Source: Mantis religiosa (taxonomy: Eukaryota; Arthropoda; Insecta; Mantodea; Mantidae). Taken from it: a stretch of DNA of 64,000 bases. The position numbers and the translations under genes are program-made. The notes under the pieces were generated by a model, which was given only the letters and a program-made list of their open reading frames with translations, ran no database searches and had not been told where the DNA came from. Shown here one piece after another: positions 13,871 to 26,229 of the stretch; the stretch's first letter is position 1, and every line of letters begins with the position of its first letter. The stretch covers positions 1,271,001-1,335,000 of the forward strand of contig JAUKNK010000058.1 in NCBI GenBank assembly GCA_030765055.1, read 5' to 3'.

Positions 13871-14760
13871 GCTCATGTAAGAGCATTACATCACATATAC
13901 AACACAATCTTCCAAGGTCCATGAGAATAACAAACAGCGTTCAGTTTACATCAGTTCTCGTTGCAACAACTCTAAGCTGTTCACCCGCGACTCACCCGTT
14001 TTACAACTGTCCACTGGTGTGTCATAATTGTTGGCCAGTTTCTTCCTTGTATATCATCAATGTAGTGTCATACATTTATTTAGCAGTTTCACATAAGATG
14101 TACTTTTACACTGTATTTTACTGTTCTGACATTTACATGCTTGGCTATTGCATCTTTAGTTTTCCATTTTGCTTGGCTTTCATTATCACCTCCAGCATCT
14201 GAAAGTTGCTCTGTGCCATTTACCACATTTACCAGTTTCTTTGCTGTGAACAGGATTTTGATCTCAAATTCCCAGATAACAAATGTACTTCATTCTTTAA
14301 GTTTTTGCATACATGCAACTTCTTCATTTTCAGTTTTTGTAGTGCCATCTTGGAGCACATTACGCTTTTACTTTTTTAGTTTAACCTCTTAAACTTTTAC
14401 TCTTTTTACTTTTACTCTTTAAGAGGAAGATACTGCACCCATAACCTGTTGTTGTTTCTTACTTCTAAAGGAACAAATGTTGCAAAAACTTATTAAACTG
14501 TATATCACACATTTTATGGATAACTTATGGATAACCTTCATGGATAACTTTCACCTTGTATCGACATTTTCTTAGCTTATTGCCATAGAATAATAAACAA
14601 CTAAAACATTTTATCATTAGCTACATTACAATCTTCAACATCCTGGATATGTATTTGAACTTCCTCACTCTGATTCAACTTTCCAATAAGTCGTTTGTAC
14701 AATAAGAGAATACTGTAGTGCAGTGTGTTTTGATGGATTCATTGATGTTTACATTTATCA
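13871..14760. other. No recognised feature
   Basis: AT-rich sequence with short unconvincing ORFs (for example 13921-14202). It may include the body of the LTR fragment that starts at 13781. Confidence 0.35.
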
Positions 14761-14779
14761 TATTTTATAGTATTTGTTT

Positions 14780-15252
14780 TCTCCACAAATTAGTTCCAGA
14801 AATTAAGAAGGTCTTATTTGACAGCTGTTTAATTTGGATAAGAAAATAAAAATGAAAGAGGAGGATCCTCTGACAGATGACGGCCTCACAGAATGAGAGA
14901 GTTCTTTCACAAGGTTGTTTCAATGAACACAAGTACTGATACTGTACTTGTTGACACTGATTGTGACATGACAGTCAAATTGGAAGTTAAATCAGACTTC
15001 TTGTATCAAACATCCTATAAGCAGATTATGACTGAAAGTGCTACATGCACCAACAACTGCAAAGGGAAACAAAAAATAGAACAGACTATATTTGTAGACT
15101 TTGGTTCACAGAATGAGGGAGACTTTCTTATAGAAGACCTTTAATGGTGGATAAGAAATACAAGTGATAATGAAATGTATAACAAAATGGAAATTAAGGG
15201 AGAACCTTGGTCTTTGGAAACAAAAAGTTCATCAGTCTGTGATAATATTAAG
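14780..15252 (+). pseudogene. Zinc-finger-gene-type upstream exon (acidic, IKxE-rich), start and frame damaged
   Basis: This exon is paralogous to the minus-strand exon at 40250-40619. A possible acceptor precedes it (pyrimidine-rich tract ending ATTAG at 14782-14793). The expected start ATG has become TTG at 14834 (followed by DKK). The main frame, from 14893, reads MREFFHKVVSMNTSTDT, DCDMTVKLEVKSD, then an internal TAA at 15142, then MEIKGEPWSLETKSSSVCDN. It ends at the splice donor AAG|GTAAGT at 15252/15253 in phase 0. The lysine-glutamate (V/I-K-x-E) motifs resemble SUMO-attachment consensus sites, common in regulatory regions of zinc-finger proteins; that function is inference. The lost start, frame disagreement and internal stop suggest a pseudogene. 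No matching plus-strand zinc-finger exon follows in the window. Confidence 0.6.
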
Positions 15253-16915
15253 GTAAGTTGTATGGAAACTACAGATAGTCTGATGAGTGTTTTGTAATAA
15301 ACATCCCAATATATTTTGTGATATTGCAGAATACTACAATCTACTCACTTAAATAAAGTGTAAGTTTAATAGTGAATGAAGTCAAGGATTGGTAAGCAAA
15401 AGGCAACCCAGTGATAAACTTTTAACCTGTTGGGAACTTTAACTCAAAACCAGTCTTTTTGTTTTCTCAAAAAATATTACTCAGACACAAAGATCTTTTG
15501 AGAAAAGAGAACTAAAGTTGACTTTGCAAATGCCAAGCAATGTATTTATTCACAAAAAGAAGGAAAGGTGAGTTATGATAACAATTTAGTAAGCCAGATG
15601 AGTTCTAAACTTTGCTTCTTGAATGCGAATATGACTGTAACCAAACATAATACATGGTAAATTTGAAACTCGGTAAGGGGAAGAAAGTGTTTGACATTGT
15701 TGGGAAACTCAGCACACACTCACACACACGGTAATGAGAGTAAGGTTTTTTTATGCATTCTAATTTTAAATATTTGTAGCATCCAGAATAAAGTTAATTT
15801 AGAAACATGGTAACAGAACCTTATTTATATGTAATTTGCTCTAATACATATTAAATATCAATGGTATCCAGCTGAATGTTATGTAAATAAATGAGCATAT
15901 GACATATGCTGTGGTGTACCATTTTATGCTTTTAAGTTCTAAAAATTGATTTACAATTTTTAGGAAAAAATAACTTTGTACGGAAAGGAAAGTGTAAAAT
16001 TAGGGTGTTCATGAGATAATGCAATTTGTGTGAAAAATTATTTAATGCTGACATTACTGGTAGCTGCAAGAATGTGATTACGTAATGTGGAGATGTGGAC
16101 TAGTAGGATATAAGTCACCTGATTACTATAGCGACATAGAAAAAATGGAGCAGGAGATTATCTGCATTTGGCGTACTTCTGCATCTGAACTCCATAGGAG
16201 AAAGATGTGTATTTGAGTCTCTCCGAGCATGTGCAGAAACAATTTTGTGTGTGCATTTGAAAGAATAATAATTAATCTATAGGTCAATCACAGTTTGTTA
16301 AAGGACAGCATTTCATATCATTTAAAGTTGCATCGAAGTTTGGTAAAATTTCAGAATTGAATATTCAACTTTGAGAAAATAGCTATCTTTTCATTCTAAA
16401 ATCAATGATTTTTCCTCTATCTACTCTACGACCATGCCAAGAGATAAGATCTCTAGCTCCAGGGATGTTGCCGAGGAACCTACAGGATTACACTACAAGA
16501 AATTCACAAAGTTGAGAAACAAATCATATCATCGATCCCAAACGATGTGCAGCATTCACATTGCAAATGATCGCCACAATGCAGGGCTTCTAGAGCGTCA
16601 TCTTCACTATTTCCCTTTGCTAACAAATATCATTGCAATGCAATTTTAAAAGAAATGGAAAATATACTTTCTTTATCACTGTTATGTGCTGGCTGGATGC
16701 CTTCTCATACAATATTAGAAGTCACACTATTGTAAACATTAGCTAAAATATAATATGAATAGAGTGTACATTACCATTGGTCTCAAGTATATGTAAAGAG
16801 AATAATATATTATTTTAAAATACATCTTGTCATTGGTAATGTTCAGATACTAAGATTAATCAGCTATATCTTCTGTTCTCTCCAACAAAGTAGGTAGTTA
16901 TCACAAATAATTTTG
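15253..16915. other. Intron-like and intergenic sequence
   Basis: The first 250 bp after the donor are clearly alignable with the intron of the paralogue near 40.0-40.25 kb, sharing ATATATTTTGTRATATTG-like and CTCAAAAAATATT segments. The rest is AT-rich with no recognised gene; the small ORF at 16434-16649 has no supporting features. Confidence 0.45.
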
Positions 16916-16925
16916 GCATGTTTTC

Positions 16926-17400
16926 TCAAGCAGAGCGGAGCATTACATTTTTAACAACTTTGCTGTACCTTTTTCCTTTACTGCAGAATTCAAATAGCTT
17001 CCTTTTCAATGATTCTGGTGCATTCGGTAACTCATATGCTTTTGGTTGCTCAAGTCTATATATCTTTAGAAGCTCTTTCAGATCACTGGGTAGCTCTGAT
17101 GTCGTTGCTCTTCTCTGTAGCTGGTGTGACAGTAAAGCTAAGGAGAGCACTTTCAAGAATTTCTGTCTTGTGAAATATATGTTTTGTTTTGCCACAAGGA
17201 TAACCCTAGAATACCTCAATATTCAACATATGGTTGAAAATTACCACTAGCACACAATGCATGTATTATATCAACTCCATATTTAATATCATTGTAATGC
17301 ATGATTATTTCAGGCTTTTTCTTGCCACCTTTGACAGTGGGTCCGACGAAACATGTAAACCTGAGATCAAAACTACTGTTTTACCATGTTGGAACATATG
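16926..17400 (-). pseudogene. piggyBac transposase C-terminal remnant
   Basis: Read on the minus strand, the segment from about 17350 gives KGGKKKPEIIMHYNDIKYGV, matching the piggyBac box that carries the third catalytic aspartate ('KPEvv.dYN..KgGVD'; here GVD is present). After a frameshift it continues RYSRVILVAKQNIYF, TRQKFLKVLSLALLSHQLQR, RATTSELPSDLKELLKIY and KRKLFEFCSKGKRYSK, matching the region before the cysteine-rich C-terminal finger. The first cysteine of that finger survives. The N-terminal half and element ends were not found. This family differs from the near-intact piggyBac at 59.84-62.38 kb. Confidence 0.75.
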
Positions 17401-18167
17401 AATCATTTGCAAGATGGCGGCAGCTATAATCAATTAATGTGTGCCCCCCAGCAATTTTTACAAGATGCTTCCTTCAAAACTATTAGTTGCCAGAAACCAG
17501 AAAGACGCTAATGGGGACAAACAAGTGACAGAATGAAGAACATGAACTATGAGTTACAAAACAAATAGGAGTCATATACTAACCCAATAGTGATTTGTCA
17601 ATATCATCAGGAATGTTCTTTTCAACCCAAATGCCGTATCTTATTAATATCAAACTCAGAATAAGGAATGTCTGGAGAGATATATTCTCACAGTGCTTCT
17701 ATGGAACATCTGTATATGATAGGAGAAAAAGAACACAAGATAAAGCTACAGCTCAAAACTATTGTGATCGTGATCTTACTGTTCATCCCGCTGAAGTGCT
17801 GAAAGCTTACTTCTACACAATGTGACAGGTGTTTCAACCAATGGAACAGGGACAAATTTAGACACATGTAATTTTCTCGCCTTTCTGAGCGAACGTGAAA
17901 AACACTATGGAGGATCCATCAAGGGAGTGGTAAGCAAACCACTTGTGTGAGTTTGCTGTTAAAATAACGAAACCGTGAAATACGACTAATATAAGCGTTT
18001 TAAAGAGCTGATGAAAGGTGTGGACACGTCCGCTAATTTGAAACTAGTAATGTGACAAGGTAATCCATTTAAATTGTTTATTGTCAGACTATTTGACGAC
18101 AGTTATATGACAGATGTACGTAATTGTTCACTATGTAATTCTAACATGATACATACATATTAATATA
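17401..18167. other. Intergenic, with a weak first-exon candidate
   Basis: Mostly featureless. Near 17910 a short ATG-GAG-GAT-CCA frame runs into GGGAGTG|GTAAGC, which could be a tiny first exon with a splice donor. Support is only the donor-like hexamer, so this is speculative. The right end is the target region of the gypsy element. Confidence 0.25.
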
Positions 18168-18396
18168 GTGTCGCCCTGGCGGTAGACACGCGAAGCCGAA
18201 GCCGATGGAGATTCGGAAAACTTCGGAACCAATCGTTACCGGTAGCGACAGACAGTTGAATGTAGACTTGGAAAAATAATAAACAGTTTCAGGTTCTAGC
18301 AATTTTGTAATGTTGAACAGTGTATTTCGAGGAGAATAAAGTGTAGTTTTTGTTTCGTAACCTCGTTTTATTATTTCACGAACCCACAAAGTCACA
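18168..18396 (+). repeat. Gypsy 5' LTR
   Basis: This 229-bp LTR begins TGTCGCCCTGGCGG and ends AACCCACAAAGTCACA. It contains AATAAAGTG near its end, compatible with a poly(A) signal. It differs from the right LTR by roughly ten substitutions and a few small indels, so the insertion is not brand new. Confidence 0.93.
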
Positions 18397-18398
18397 AC

Positions 18399-18413
18399 TG
18401 GTGCCAGAAGTGG
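18399..18413 (+). promoter_or_regulatory. Primer binding site (tRNA-Leu-like)
   Basis: TGGTGCCAGAAGTGG starts 2 bp after the LTR. It resembles the TGGTGTCAGAAGTGGG type of site that I associate with a tRNA-Leu 3' end, with one mismatch. The related copy at 31.65 kb has TGGTGTCAGGAGTG in the same place. Confidence 0.6.
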
Positions 18414-18739
18414 AATAACAACATCACGGAACATTATGGCCATGGAATCGGCATTGGAAATGCTTTTGCAGAAGATGAACGAATTCAAGGCAACTAGAGT
18501 ACTCAGGTAGGCCATTCCGGAGAGTGGCGCACCCATTAGTAACGCGCATGACGTCACTGAGAATACAGTTCAACCGCGAGAGTTAAACACTAGCCCCTCA
18601 GTATGTGTTATTTAAGCTCTGCTACGTGTAAAATCGGAAGGAATATACATCCACTTGTGTATTGTAATGAAGGTTCTTTCTAGCAGTTGTATTAAGAGTT
18701 TAAAACATGTTACTATTCATATGTACTTAGCAGTGTAGC

Positions 18740-19850
<1,111 letters not shown>

Positions 19851-21251
19851 ATAACTACAATAGCTCATAAGCAACTGCATCTCGTTTATTTCATCAGAAG
19901 GATTGTGGAATTTGCATGCATCAGCGCCTTATCTTATCTTATAATGTGCAATCATAATGTTGCATTACGCACATTTACGTGTAAGCGCTCTTGCGTTGTA
20001 TTCTCAGTGACGTCACGCCCCTCAGTCAGAAGCGACAGTGTTTTGCGCGGGAAGGCGGGAATGGCCTGCCCTGGAACGAATTAACAGCGAAGTCGGAAGC
20101 GGCAAATAACAATTTGGCCGCGAAGATGAACGAGTTAACAACAAAAACACAAGCGGCAAATAACAACCTGGCCGCAGAGTTGAAAGAAATAAAGACCGAA
20201 TTGACCACAGAAATGAAGGCAGCGAACGACAGTCTGGCCACGGAAATGAAGGAGGCGAACGACGTGGCCGGCGTGAGGGATGACGTGACGGAGCTGGGCA
20301 AGCGGATGGGCCAAGTGGACGAGCGCGTCGAGGACCTGGCGAACCACTTCAATGACCTAGAGGAAAAGGCCGACAATAACGCCAAGTCCCTGAACGCCAT
20401 GGTTGAAGAAGCCGAAGACCTCCGAAACCGCGTAAACAACCTGGAGGGAAAGGCCGACAGCAGCATCAAGTCCCTGAACGCCATGGTGGAGGACGTCGTC
20501 GGCAGGAGACTGAAGGATTTGAAGGCTGACGCACCGGGACGCGACACATCGGCGCGCGTCAAACCTCCGAAATATGACGGCGCGTCAACATTGGAGGTCT
20601 TCCGCAGCCAGTTCGACACAGTGGCCAAGCACAACAAATGGTCACCGGAGGAGGAGGCCACACAGTTAATAGCCAGCCTCCAGGGACGGGCCGCGGAAAT
20701 CCTAAACGCGGTGCAGACGACGGCGGCGCCCAGGGACATCTGGGAGGCCCTGGAGAATCGCTTCGGGAACCACCGCTTAGCCGCAGCATACCGCAGCCAA
20801 CTAAAGGCAAGGTCGCAGCAGCCGCGGGAGACGCTGCAGGAGTTCGCCATAGCGATCGAGCAGCTGGCTAGCAAGGCCTTGGTTGACCTGCCACTGAAGT
20901 TCGTATCCCGGGAAGCCACCTACAATTTTGTCGACGGGGTACGGGACACGGAGATTCGTCAGCGCCTAATGCTCGGCGATTATAAAACCATCCACGAGGC
21001 GCTGACAGCGGCATTAAGGATGGAGGCGGCCAAGATAGCATCTATCCCGACGTCGAGAACGAGGAGTGTCCGCTACGTCGGAGACAGAAGACCAGCTGAG
21101 GGACGCCGGCGAACACCTAGTGGCCTGTGTTGGGCGTGTGGACAGCCCGGACACCTGAGGAGAGACTTCTCACACCAGGAAGAGCATCCGGAAACGAGTA
21201 ATGCCCGGCGTGGAGAGGGGTACGTCGGCGCCATTATCACCATAACCTCGA

Positions 21252-21854
21252 GTGACAATCCGCGCCGTCAGCCGACGGATGGATGACAGCCTCATCGCGG
21301 ACGGCTGGGTAAGAGGAAAGCCGTGCCGCGAGCTGGTGGACACTGGGGCAGCCATGACCATCATCAGACCTGACGTGGCGAATGGTTTGCCGACGAGGAA
21401 GCCGAGCCGACCATACGAGCTTGTGACGGCATCGGGCGACACCTCGCCTGTGGAGATGGAGGCCCTGCTGGAGCTGACCTTGGGACGGAGTGCCGTGCGT
21501 CTGTGGGTGTTCGTCGCGAAGGTGGCTGAGGAGGTGATTCTGGGACTGGATGCCCTCAGGAGCCACGAGGCGACGGTCGACGTCGGCAGGAAGGTCCTGA
21601 GGCTCAACGGAGAAGAGGTTATACTCCGTCAACCAGAAGAGCGCCATGGAATTGGCAGGGTCGTCTTGAGCGAAGACGTGGTTGTCCCCGCGAGGAGCGA
21701 GGCGATGGTGACGGCGCGACCGGAAGGCCGGATAGCAGGTTTGATCCAGAGGCAGCAGGAGTACGACTTCACCTTGGAACATCGCAGAGGGAGGAGTCAC
21801 GGTAACGCGGACGCTATGTCCCGAAGACCCTGTCCAGAAGAGTGCGGCCAATGA
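21252..21854 (+). pseudogene. Gypsy protease fused to an RNase H tail by deletion
   Basis: Reading overlaps the gag end in another frame. The aspartic protease motif is LVDTGAAMTIIRPDV near 21330, followed by VILGLDALRSHEATVDVG, the second conserved protease loop (L-G-x-D type). Directly after VTARPEGRIAGL it switches to QEYDFTLEHRRGRSHGNADA and MSRRPCPEECG, the very end of a gypsy RNase H. The whole RT and most of RNase H (about 2 kb, by comparison with the minus-strand copy) are therefore missing. The protease would cut Gag-Pol; its DTG triad is present. Confidence 0.85.
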
Positions 21855-22316
21855 ACAAGAGTGGAGGGGAAGGACCGTACCGCAGCAGCTCGAGTAGTCA
21901 CGGCAGTGCCTGCGGATGGCTGGGATAGCGCAGGTCTGAGGAGGGAGCAGCTGGTGGGCGCGGACTTGGGGCCACTCTTGAGGGATGTGGAGAACCCGGT
22001 GGACCACCTCCACGACATGCACGAGATGGCTCGCCAGAACATCCAGAAGGCGAGCGACCGCATGAAAACCCGATACGACAGGCAAGCCAACAGCCAAGGG
22101 TTCCAGCAAGGTGACCTGGTCTGGTTGTACCGCCCGACCCGGACCAAGGGACGCTGCCCGAAGCTTCAGCAGTCATGGCAAGGACCGTACCGTGTGGTGA
22201 AGAGGATTAACGACGTGGTCTACCGCATCCAGAAGGTGCCCCGAGGAAAGATGTTGGTGGTACACCTGGATCGCCTGGCCCGCTACGAAGGCGGTGTTCG
22301 GGACGACCAGCCTTGA
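21855..22316 (+). pseudogene. Gypsy integrase C-terminal (GPY/F) remnant
   Basis: This runs from AVPADGWDSAGLRREQLVG, the normally upstream linker, through LGPLLRDVE directly into NPVDHLHDMHEMARQNIQKA. It then gives the C-terminal domain QGDLVWLYRPTRTKGRCP, WQGPYRVVKRINDVVYRI and VVHLDRLARYEG, followed by the stop and polypurine tract. In the minus-strand copy these two segments are separated by the zinc-binding and catalytic integrase regions, so the junction at about 21983-21990 marks a second deletion. It sits at a GTGGAGA repeat present at both edges in the other copy. Confidence 0.88.
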
Positions 22317-22327
22317 GGAGGGAGCAG

Positions 22328-22552
22328 TGTCGCCCTGGCGGTAGACACGCGAAGCCGAAGCCGGTGGAGATTCGGAAAACTTCGGAACCAATCGTTACCG
22401 GTAGCGACAGACAGTTGAATGTAGAGTTGGAAAAATGAACAGTATGAGGTTCTAGCAATTTTGTAATGTTGAACAGTGTATTTCGAGGAGAATAAAGTGT
22501 AGTTTTTGTTTCTAAACCTCGTTTTATTATTTCAAGAACCCACAAAGTCACA
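22328..22552 (+). repeat. Gypsy 3' LTR
   Basis: This 225-bp partner of the LTR at 18168-18396 starts directly after the polypurine tract at 22315-22327. Confidence 0.93.
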
Positions 22553-22859
22553 ATATTTATTAAACATAAATTAAATATTAATACTACTAATTCTAATAAT
22601 GATGGTAAGTGCTATCATACAGCATACTGAGACCAAAACCAGCTCTTTCCCATTCGATAAGAACTGCTTCCTTGAAACGAGATCTGGTAACATACTCTAT
22701 TCAAGTCCAGTTCATACGGTCATAAATCAAATTATTGGTTTTGGAACTTCACAATCCTATATTTTATAACAATATTCCTGTTGTTAATTCATGAATTAAG
22801 AATGAGCTTTCAAAAGTCACAACTGACTAAAGCTCTTCTCAAATTTTAAATCGGCGTAG
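22553..22859. other. No recognised feature
   Basis: A short AT-rich spacer between the gypsy element and the zinc-finger exon. Confidence 0.4.
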
Positions 22860-24678
22860 CCTCTTACCTTTATGAACTACAGTATGTCTTTTCACACTTG
22901 ACAAATGACTAAAGCTCTTATCAGAAGTGTTACATTTGAGTGGCTTCTTACCTTCATGATTAAAATTATGTTTTTTTTAAATTTGACAACACAGTAAACC
23001 TCTTATCACTAACATTACACTTGTGTGCCTTCTTACTTACATCCATTAAAATACGTATTTTAAAAATTTACAAGTGAGTAAAGCTCTTATCAGAGACGTT
23101 ACATTGGTGTGGCTACTTTCCTAAATGAACATAATCATGTATGTTCAGATGCGACAACAGGGTGAGGTGCTTATCACCCTTCTCACCTTCATGAATTGAA
23201 TAATGTGCTTTCAAATGTGACAAGCGAGTAAAGCTCTTATCACATACGTTACATTTGTGCGCCTTCTTACCTTCATGAATTAAATTATGTGTTTTCAACT
23301 GTGTAAAGCTTTTGTCACAAACTTTACATTGGTGTCTCTTCTGACCTTCATGAATTAAATTATGTCTTTTCAATCTTGACAAGTGAGTAAAGCTCTTATC
23401 ACAAACATGGCATTGGTGACGCTTTTCACCTTCCTGAATTAAAGAATGTGCTTTCAAATATGACAAACATGTAAAGCTTTTATCACAAACGTTACATTGG
23501 TGTGGCTTCTTACCTTCATGAATTAAAGTATGTGTTTTCAAATTGCATAACTGTGTAAAGCTCTTATCACAAATGTTACATTTGTGTGGCCTCTTACCTT
23601 CATGAGTGAAACTATGTTTTTTAAAATTCGACAACTGTGTAAAGGTCTTATCACAAACGTTACACTTGTGCGGCTTCTTACCTTCATACATAAAAATGTG
23701 CATTTTCAAAGTTGACACGTGAGTAAAGCTCTTATCACATACGTTACATTGATGTGGTTTCTTTCCTCCATGAGCATAATTATGTATGTTCAGGTGCGAC
23801 AACAGAGTATAGCGCTTATCACAAACTTTACATTGGTGACCCTTCTCACCTTCATGAATTAAATTATGTGTTTTCAAATGTGACAAGCGAGTAAAGCTCT
23901 TATCACACACTTTACATTTGTGTGGCTTCTTACCTTCCTGAATTAAATAATGTGTTTTCAAACCAGACAACTGCGTAAAGCTTTTGTCACAAACTTTACA
24001 TCGGTGTGGCTTCAGACCTTCATGAATTAAATTATGTGTTTTCAAATGTGACAAGCGAGTAAAGCTCTTATCACACACCTTACATCTGTGTGGCTTCAGA
24101 CCTTCATGGATTAAATTATGTGTTTTCAAATGTGATAAGCGAGTAAAGCTCTTATCACACACCTTACATCTGTGTGGTTTCTTACCTTCATGGATTAAAT
24201 TGTGTTTTCAAATCTGACAAGCGAGTGAAGCTCTTATCACACACCTTACATTTGTGTGGCTTCTTACCTTCATGAATTAAATAATGTGTTTTTAAAGTTG
24301 ACAACTGAGTAAAGCTCTAATCACAAACTTGACACTGGTATTCTTTCTTACCCGCATGATTTAGAATATGTTTTTTTCAAATTGGACACAGATGTAAAGC
24401 TTTTCTCACATGTGCTAGACTGTTGTGTTGTTTTGCTTATATCACTGAAATTATTGTGTTTTAAGTATAAAGATTCTAGAAACGTGTCTGCCCCATCACT
24501 ACATTTACCATGTTGATCGCATTGTACGTAGTCCTGTGCAGTTAGGACATCACATTTTTGATAATCATATTGAAGATGATGGTTTCCATTACAGAAAACT
24601 GGGTCTCTTGTTGGTACTTCCACAGAGAACAATGGAGACTTGCCAAGATTAGTGACAGAACCTGTTTCTGGGTATAAT
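22860..24678 (-). pseudogene. C2H2 zinc-finger protein, terminal exon, decayed
   Basis: The longest open part (24162-23113) holds about twelve 28-residue C2H2 fingers of the form C-x-V-C-DKSFT-x2-S-x-LK-x-H-x-L-I-H joined by HEGKKPHxC linkers. This looks like a DNA-binding tandem array. Several fingers are damaged: the final His is Gln or Tyr in at least three, and one finger is shortened (CDKSFTQLKTHN). Fingers continue upstream past a frameshift near 24207 and a stop within CQVCD-stop-SF near 24318, and downstream to about 22860 with many stops. The N-terminal part (24632-24348; VPTRDPVFCNGNHHLQYDYQ, TQQSSTCEKSFTSVSNLKK) follows a splice-acceptor-like ACATTTCAG, giving an exon start at 24678. 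It probably belonged to a nuclear transcription-factor gene. The decay suggests a pseudogene; sequencing error cannot be excluded for single frameshifts. Confidence 0.85.
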
Positions 24679-25134
24679 CTGAAATGTTACGGCACTTAGT
24701 ATCATTTTTAAAATGTGAGACATAAAACCCAGAGATAAATGGAAAGGAGCTAGAAATGATGAATCTACAGTTATCACTTTAAATCAGTCCGGAAGTGTAC
24801 AGCCCAATACTGTAACCTTTGCTGGGCTACAAATTGTGAAAAAAGAGCAAGTAAAAAGCACCATTATCAGTTAATGCCAACAGCAAGGCGATCAACTATA
24901 TCTCACAAAGATTTGGTTATTCTATTACAGCAATTGTACTTCAAGTGTCACGAAACAATGCACTCATTGGTCTCTGCTGTCACCTATCAATGGCGAGTAA
25001 AGGAAGCTTTGAATACTGGTTTCCCTAAACAAGCAGAACTGAGACGTTCTCATATTACATTCTTCTTCCTTTGAGGAATTAAAGATATGAAAGGAGAGAA
25101 TTTAGACAGACTGAGTGCGAATGAAGAAATCAAT
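24679..25134. other. Intron-like or intergenic sequence
   Basis: It lies upstream of the zinc-finger exon. I see nothing coding; the small plus ORF at 24874-25074 has no recognisable motif. Confidence 0.35.
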
Positions 25135-25205
25135 GTCATAGCCAGGAACTGAACACGGATCTCCCAGGCTGCGTCAGTGTCTGTAACTAGTGAGCTATGA
25201 TACTA
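25135..25205 (-). repeat. Degenerate tRNA-like SINE head
   Basis: The minus strand has TAGCTCACTAGTTACAG (box A-like) and, about 30 bp later, GTGTTCAGTTCC (box B-like), separated by an anticodon-arm-like stretch. No intact cloverleaf was drawn and no tail was recognised, so this is an old SINE relic rather than a tRNA gene. Confidence 0.4.
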
Positions 25206-25838
25206 ATACTTTAACTGACTCACATTATCCTCGTAAACCACAAGGAAATTCTCATATACACATCAGACAACTCCTTAATGGCGACTTGCAACATGTAGGA
25301 ACCTAAGTCCAGGCCTTACAGACAACCACATTCAGTTTGACTCAACCTATCCAGAATTTGGTCTACACACGGCTGGTGTGACAGAACAATTTAATTAACA
25401 TTTAGATCTAATAGTGGCATAGCATGCACTCTGTCATCTAATGTAATTTCCAATCTGCCTCCCCTTGTGGTCCAAGCATCGTTTCATTGCCAATCTTCCT
25501 TCACTTCTGTGCTTCTTTTTAACTTTCTGAAACAAGTTTCACATATTTCTATATCTTCCTGGAACAATTCTTAAAGCTATAATCTTGCTTCAAATCTCAT
25601 GATGTTTCTTCTCCCATAGCGCTAGTTCTCTATTCTTGTCAAGTAATGAAGCGTACTTTCTGCTTCTTTACATAATTCACATATTCCTATTCTGCTTCTT
25701 AATTACATTGATCCCATTCTTATCCAAGACATTCCTTCACCCTCCTGTCTATTGCATGCTTTTACATATCCTTCTTTCCCTATTCTTTTTCAGATCACAA
25801 TAACATTTAAAGATTTTCCATTTTCTAGCCTTCCGTAT
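25206..25838. other. No recognised feature
   Basis: AT- and TC-rich sequence leading to the second gypsy element; nothing coding seen. Confidence 0.35.
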
Positions 25839-26212
25839 TGTGACTTTGTGGGTTCGTAAAATTAAACAGTTCAATAACACTACTCAAAATGTTCTTTATT
25901 TCCACATTATTCCAATTACAATTTAATGTACAAAATTACATTTTTGCCAGTTCGTCTTTACACGTACGCTCGGCCATACTTACACACCGCACGTCACAAC
26001 AACACACACTCAACTGACTGTCGCTTACGGTATTGATCGGCCCGAAGTTTCCCGAATCTCCTTTTAAGGAGGGGAAAACATTCTCGAAGCTTCGTGCAAC
26101 TTCGAGCGGTAGGAGGAGGGGTAAACGAAGACCCAGCCACCCCTCCTGTCTCCCCTCCCTCCGCCGGCCTACATTTATTGATCGGCATCGTGGGCTTGCC
26201 GTTTGGGTAACA
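25839..26212 (-). repeat. Gypsy LTR (left, type B)
   Basis: This 374-bp LTR (minus strand TGTTACCCAAACGGC...AAAGTCACA) directly follows the polypurine tract at 26213-26225. It contains a reverse TTTATT (AATAAA) near 25890. Its body differs from the right LTR of the same copy and from the plus-strand element's LTRs. Confidence 0.8.
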
Positions 26213-26229
26213 CTGCTCCCTCCTCAAGG

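Noticed and set aside
20026..20919. 297-codon minus-strand ORF
   Set aside because: Antisense shadow of gypsy gag; no family motif and it mirrors the gag codon pattern.
21237..22109. 290-codon minus-strand ORF
   Set aside because: Antisense shadow of the gypsy protease/integrase region.
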